A stretch of 64,000 nucleotides of DNA from NCBI RefSeq assembly GCF_003206065.1, contig NZ_PZJQ01000004.1:823913-887912 (forward strand), given 5' to 3'. A program made the translations under genes and the position numbers. The notes under the pieces were generated by a model that was not told the DNA's origin, ran no database searches, and was given only the letters and a program-made list of their open reading frames with translations. Source of the DNA: Salinicola halimionae (GTDB lineage Bacteria; Pseudomonadota; Gammaproteobacteria; Pseudomonadales; Halomonadaceae). This document shows positions 61,647 through 64,000 of this stretch, piece after piece. Position 1 is the first letter of the stretch. Each line of letters begins with the position of its first letter.

Positions 61647-63488
61647 ATGTGTGGCATAGTCGGCGCGATCGGCGCTAAGGATAGTATCGCCTTTCTGCTG
61701 GATGGCCTGGCGACACTAGAGTACCGCGGCTATGACTCCGCTGGTCTTGCGATTTTGAGCAACGGGCTACATCGCGCCCGCGCCATGGGCCGTGTAGCTG
61801 AGTTGATCGACAAAGTCGCAGCGGAGGGGCTGCGGGGGCGCGTGGGAATCGCCCATACGCGATGGGCGACCCATGGCGTTCCCGCTGAGCGTAATGCACA
61901 CCCCCATGTCTCCGACGGGTTGGCAGTGGTGCACAATGGCATTATCGAAAACTATGAAGCCTTGCGTGACCAACTGCGGGAATTGGGCTACACCTTCAGT
62001 TCGGACACCGATACTGAAACTATCGCTCACCTTATTCAGGCTTGCTTGAAGGGACAGATTGGCGATCCGGCAGAGGATCTCTTCTCTGCCGTTCAGCGCG
62101 CCGTAGGATATTTGGACGGCGCTTTCGCCTTGGCAGTCATTAGCGAAGATGAGCCGGCGTGTTTGGTGATCGCGCGTGAAGGCTCTCCTTTGATGCTGGG
62201 CATCGCGGATGAAGGGTATTACGCCGCCTCGGATGCTTCTGCGCTGCTTTCCGTCACCAAGCGCATGGTGTATCTGGAAAACGGCGATGTGGCTCAACTG
62301 ACGCCTGATGCGGTGACGATTGCGGACCATTCCGCCCGACTGGTAGAGCGAGACATCGTGATTTCGAATCTCAGCGCTAATGCGGTCGAGCTGGGTGAGT
62401 TCGATCACTACATGCAGAAAGAGATTTTCGAGCAGCCTCAAGCCCTCAGTAATACCTTGGAAATGCTTAGTGGAGCGGGGCAGCTTCAGCCAGGTATCTT
62501 CGGAGCTGAAGCTGAAACGATCTTCCAGCATGTGGATTCAGTATTGATCATCGCCTGCGGCACTTCCAGTTATGCAGGGATGACCGCTAAATATTGGATA
62601 GAGCAGGTCGCCGGCATTCCATGTAACGTTGAGATTGCTAGTGAGTATCGGTATCGCCAAAGTGTCGCCAACCCTAGGCAGTTGGTCGTCGTTATTTCCC
62701 AGTCCGGCGAGACAGCAGATACCCTCGCTGCCTTACACTATGCCAAGGCAAAGGGTCATACGTATACCTTGGCAATCTGTAACGTGCCGGAATCTGCTAT
62801 CGTTCGCGAAACTGCGCTCCGATTTATTACTCGCGCCGGACCGGAAATTGGCGTGGCTTCGACCAAGGCATTCACGACTCAGCTTAGCGCGCTTTTCTTG
62901 CTTACATTATTGTTAGCGAAGACCAAATCGAATCTTCCTCTGGGAGATGAGAAGGCATACTTGAATGAGTTGCGGCATCTGCCGGTAGCTGTCGAGAAGG
63001 TGTTGGCATTGGAGCCAAACATCAAAATCTGGGCGCAATATTTCGCAAACAAACAACACGCGCTATTCCTTGGTCGTGGTCGGCATTATCCTATTGCTCA
63101 AGAGGGTGCCCTGAAGCTCAAGGAAATTTCCTACATCCATGCCGAAGCCTATCCCGCAGGCGAGCTCAAGCATGGCCCGTTGGCATTGGTGGATCAGGAA
63201 ATGCCGGTAGTAGTGATCGCGCCCAATGACGAATTGTTGGAAAAACTCAAATCCAATATGCAGGAAGTAAGCGCTCGCGGTGGCCAACTTTATGTGTTCG
63301 CTGACGGTGATAGCTCCGTCAAGAACTCTGCGGGAATGCAGGTGATGCAGATGCCAGAGCACTACGGTCTACTTTCTCCGGTACTACACGTCGTGGCTTT
63401 GCAACTCCTTGCTTATCATGTGGCTTTGGTGAAAGGTACCGATGTCGATAAGCCTCGTAATCTTGCAAAGAGTGTGACGGTAGAATAG
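61647..63488 (+). CDS. glmS: Glutamine--fructose-6-phosphate aminotransferase GlmS
   Basis: This 613-residue enzyme makes glucosamine-6-phosphate, the entry to UDP-GlcNAc for peptidoglycan, LPS and the PseB substrate. The N-terminal nucleophile is MCGIVGAIG (Cys2 after Met removal), with [11 protein letters not shown] and [11 protein letters not shown] for the glutaminase domain. Two SIS domains follow ([74 protein letters not shown]) and the C-terminal [12 protein letters not shown] is perfect. G+C content returns to the genome norm here. Possibly a capsule-linked second copy. Confidence 0.97.
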   Translation: MCGIVGAIGAKDSIAFLLDGLATLEYRGYDSAGLAILSNGLHRARAMGRVAELIDKVAAEGLRGRVGIAHTRWATHGVPAERNAHPHVSDGLAVVHNGIIENYEALRDQLRELGYTFSSDTDTETIAHLIQACLKGQIGDPAEDLFSAVQRAVGYLDGAFALAVISEDEPACLVIAREGSPLMLGIADEGYYAASDASALLSVTKRMVYLENGDVAQLTPDAVTIADHSARLVERDIVISNLSANAVELGEFDHYMQKEIFEQPQALSNTLEMLSGAGQLQPGIFGAEAETIFQHVDSVLIIACGTSSYAGMTAKYWIEQVAGIPCNVEIASEYRYRQSVANPRQLVVVISQSGETADTLAALHYAKAKGHTYTLAICNVPESAIVRETALRFITRAGPEIGVASTKAFTTQLSALFLLTLLLAKTKSNLPLGDEKAYLNELRHLPVAVEKVLALEPNIKIWAQYFANKQHALFLGRGRHYPIAQEGALKLKEISYIHAEAYPAGELKHGPLALVDQEMPVVVIAPNDELLEKLKSNMQEVSARGGQLYVFADGDSSVKNSAGMQVMQMPEHYGLLSPVLHVVALQLLAYHVALVKGTDVDKPRNLAKSVTVE

Positions 63489-63667
63489 TTAAGTCCAATC
63501 ATTAGCAGTGCTGTGATCATTTTGGCCTATCATGGCTCTTTCGATACCCATCTACCTTATCTAGTCTTCTAAGAAGTTGGAGCGATCGTCGCGCATGCTT
63601 GGGCTTGGGAACAAAAACGCGTCAAATTACTGTAAGAGCATGCTCGCTGGCACTGAGGAACCCTGAA

Positions 63668-64000
63668 ATGAAATCCTGGACTCGATATCCGATCTGGTTT
63701 GGTGAGCTGTTCACTGGCGCCAAATCCTTCGCCGCCAACCCGCTACTGGGTAGCGAGCGCTTGAACCGCTACGGCCTGCACGCCGCTCGGGTCTGGTCGG
63801 CCTATTGGATGTCGCGTCTACGGATGTCGATGCTGGCAGGTGGCGTCGCCAAGGCCGACCGTGAGCAGTTCCAGCGCTACGGCTATGTAGAGAAGGCCAA
63901 TTACCTGTCCGAGGAGACGTTTCAGGCGGTGCTGGCCGAAGTCCGTGAGTACTCGGGCGAGATCCGCGAGTGCTGCCAGGGGGATACGCGTACCCACCGC
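63668..64000 (+). CDS. Partial gene at the window edge, possibly a PhyH-type dioxygenase
   Basis: This open frame begins with ATG at 63668 (MKSWTRYPIWFGELFTGAKSFAANPLLGSERLN) and is still open at the last base, 111 codons later. A GGAACCC tract lies about 6 nt upstream. The start resembles proteins I recall from Halomonas annotated as phytanoyl-CoA dioxygenase family (GYVEKANYLSEETFQAVLAEVREYSGE would be the start of that domain), but catalytic residues would lie beyond the edge. High G+C and codon use match the host core. The 179 nt between glmS and this gene contain no other feature I can identify. Confidence 0.6.
   Translation, partial: MKSWTRYPIWFGELFTGAKSFAANPLLGSERLNRYGLHAARVWSAYWMSRLRMSMLAGGVAKADREQFQRYGYVEKANYLSEETFQAVLAEVREYSGEIRECCQGDTRTHR

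Overview
This window comes from a moderately halophilic gammaproteobacterium, most likely a member of Halomonadaceae (Salinicola/Halomonas/Kushneria-like). The reasons are a complete betI-betB-betA choline-to-glycine-betaine operon facing a ChoX-type choline-binding protein, acidic high-GC proteins, a gamma-type bioBFHCDA operon and a pseudomonad-type isocitrate lyase. No rRNA, phage, transposase or CRISPR array was seen.

Layout. 0-10.2 kb (minus strand): acyl-CoA dehydrogenase fadE and an mdtABC-type RND efflux operon with two permeases. 10.5-15.8 kb: betIBA (minus) and choX (plus), divergent around a BetI-type operator. 16.0-16.7 kb: one tRNA-Met(CAT) and three identical tRNA-Asn(GTT) genes, just after a roughly 140-bp imperfect palindrome. 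17.5-22.1 kb: glutamate decarboxylase overlapping an aspartate:alanine-exchanger-family transporter, then a zinc alcohol dehydrogenase. 22.4-28.7 kb: the biotin operon bioB-F-H-C-D-A behind two BirA-like boxes. 29.1-30.7 kb: isocitrate lyase. 30.9-35.5 kb (minus): a giant 1523-residue repeat protein whose C-terminal half resembles HrpK/HrpF/NolX translocators. 35.9-40.2 kb: an APH-fold kinase, an SLC13 permease with RCK_C domains, and cysQ.

40.7-61.6 kb is one long plus-strand surface-polysaccharide locus. It starts with a lipoprotein and an ABC-type capsule exporter (KpsD/Wza-like, KpsM, KpsT, KpsE/CtrB). A phosphodiester-polymer module follows: a Stealth phosphotransferase, a TagD glycerol-3-phosphate cytidylyltransferase, two repeat-LicD proteins and a third, degenerate repeat-LicD protein fused to a TagF-like CDP-glycerol glycerophosphotransferase. 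Then come a capsule-synthesis-like transferase and a complete pseudaminic acid pathway (pseB, C, F, G, H, I) with an inserted formyltransferase-like gene and a terminal PIG-L deacetylase. glmS, which supplies the glucosamine-6-phosphate precursor of UDP-GlcNAc, follows at once. The inferred product is an exported capsule carrying glycerol-phosphate and a modified pseudaminic acid. The section 50.3-54.6 kb is visibly A+T-rich, suggesting acquired DNA.

The most interesting signals are the LicD/LicD/pseudo-LicD-TagF set with its CDP-glycerol supply, the orphan HrpK-like giant protein, the GadB/AAE-transporter pair, a possible shared PsrA-like operator at fadE and aceA, and a recurring pattern of 13-19-bp tandem duplications at or next to stop codons (betB, bioC, cysQ, the giant gene). 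All functional calls are from reading motifs and context; no database search was run.
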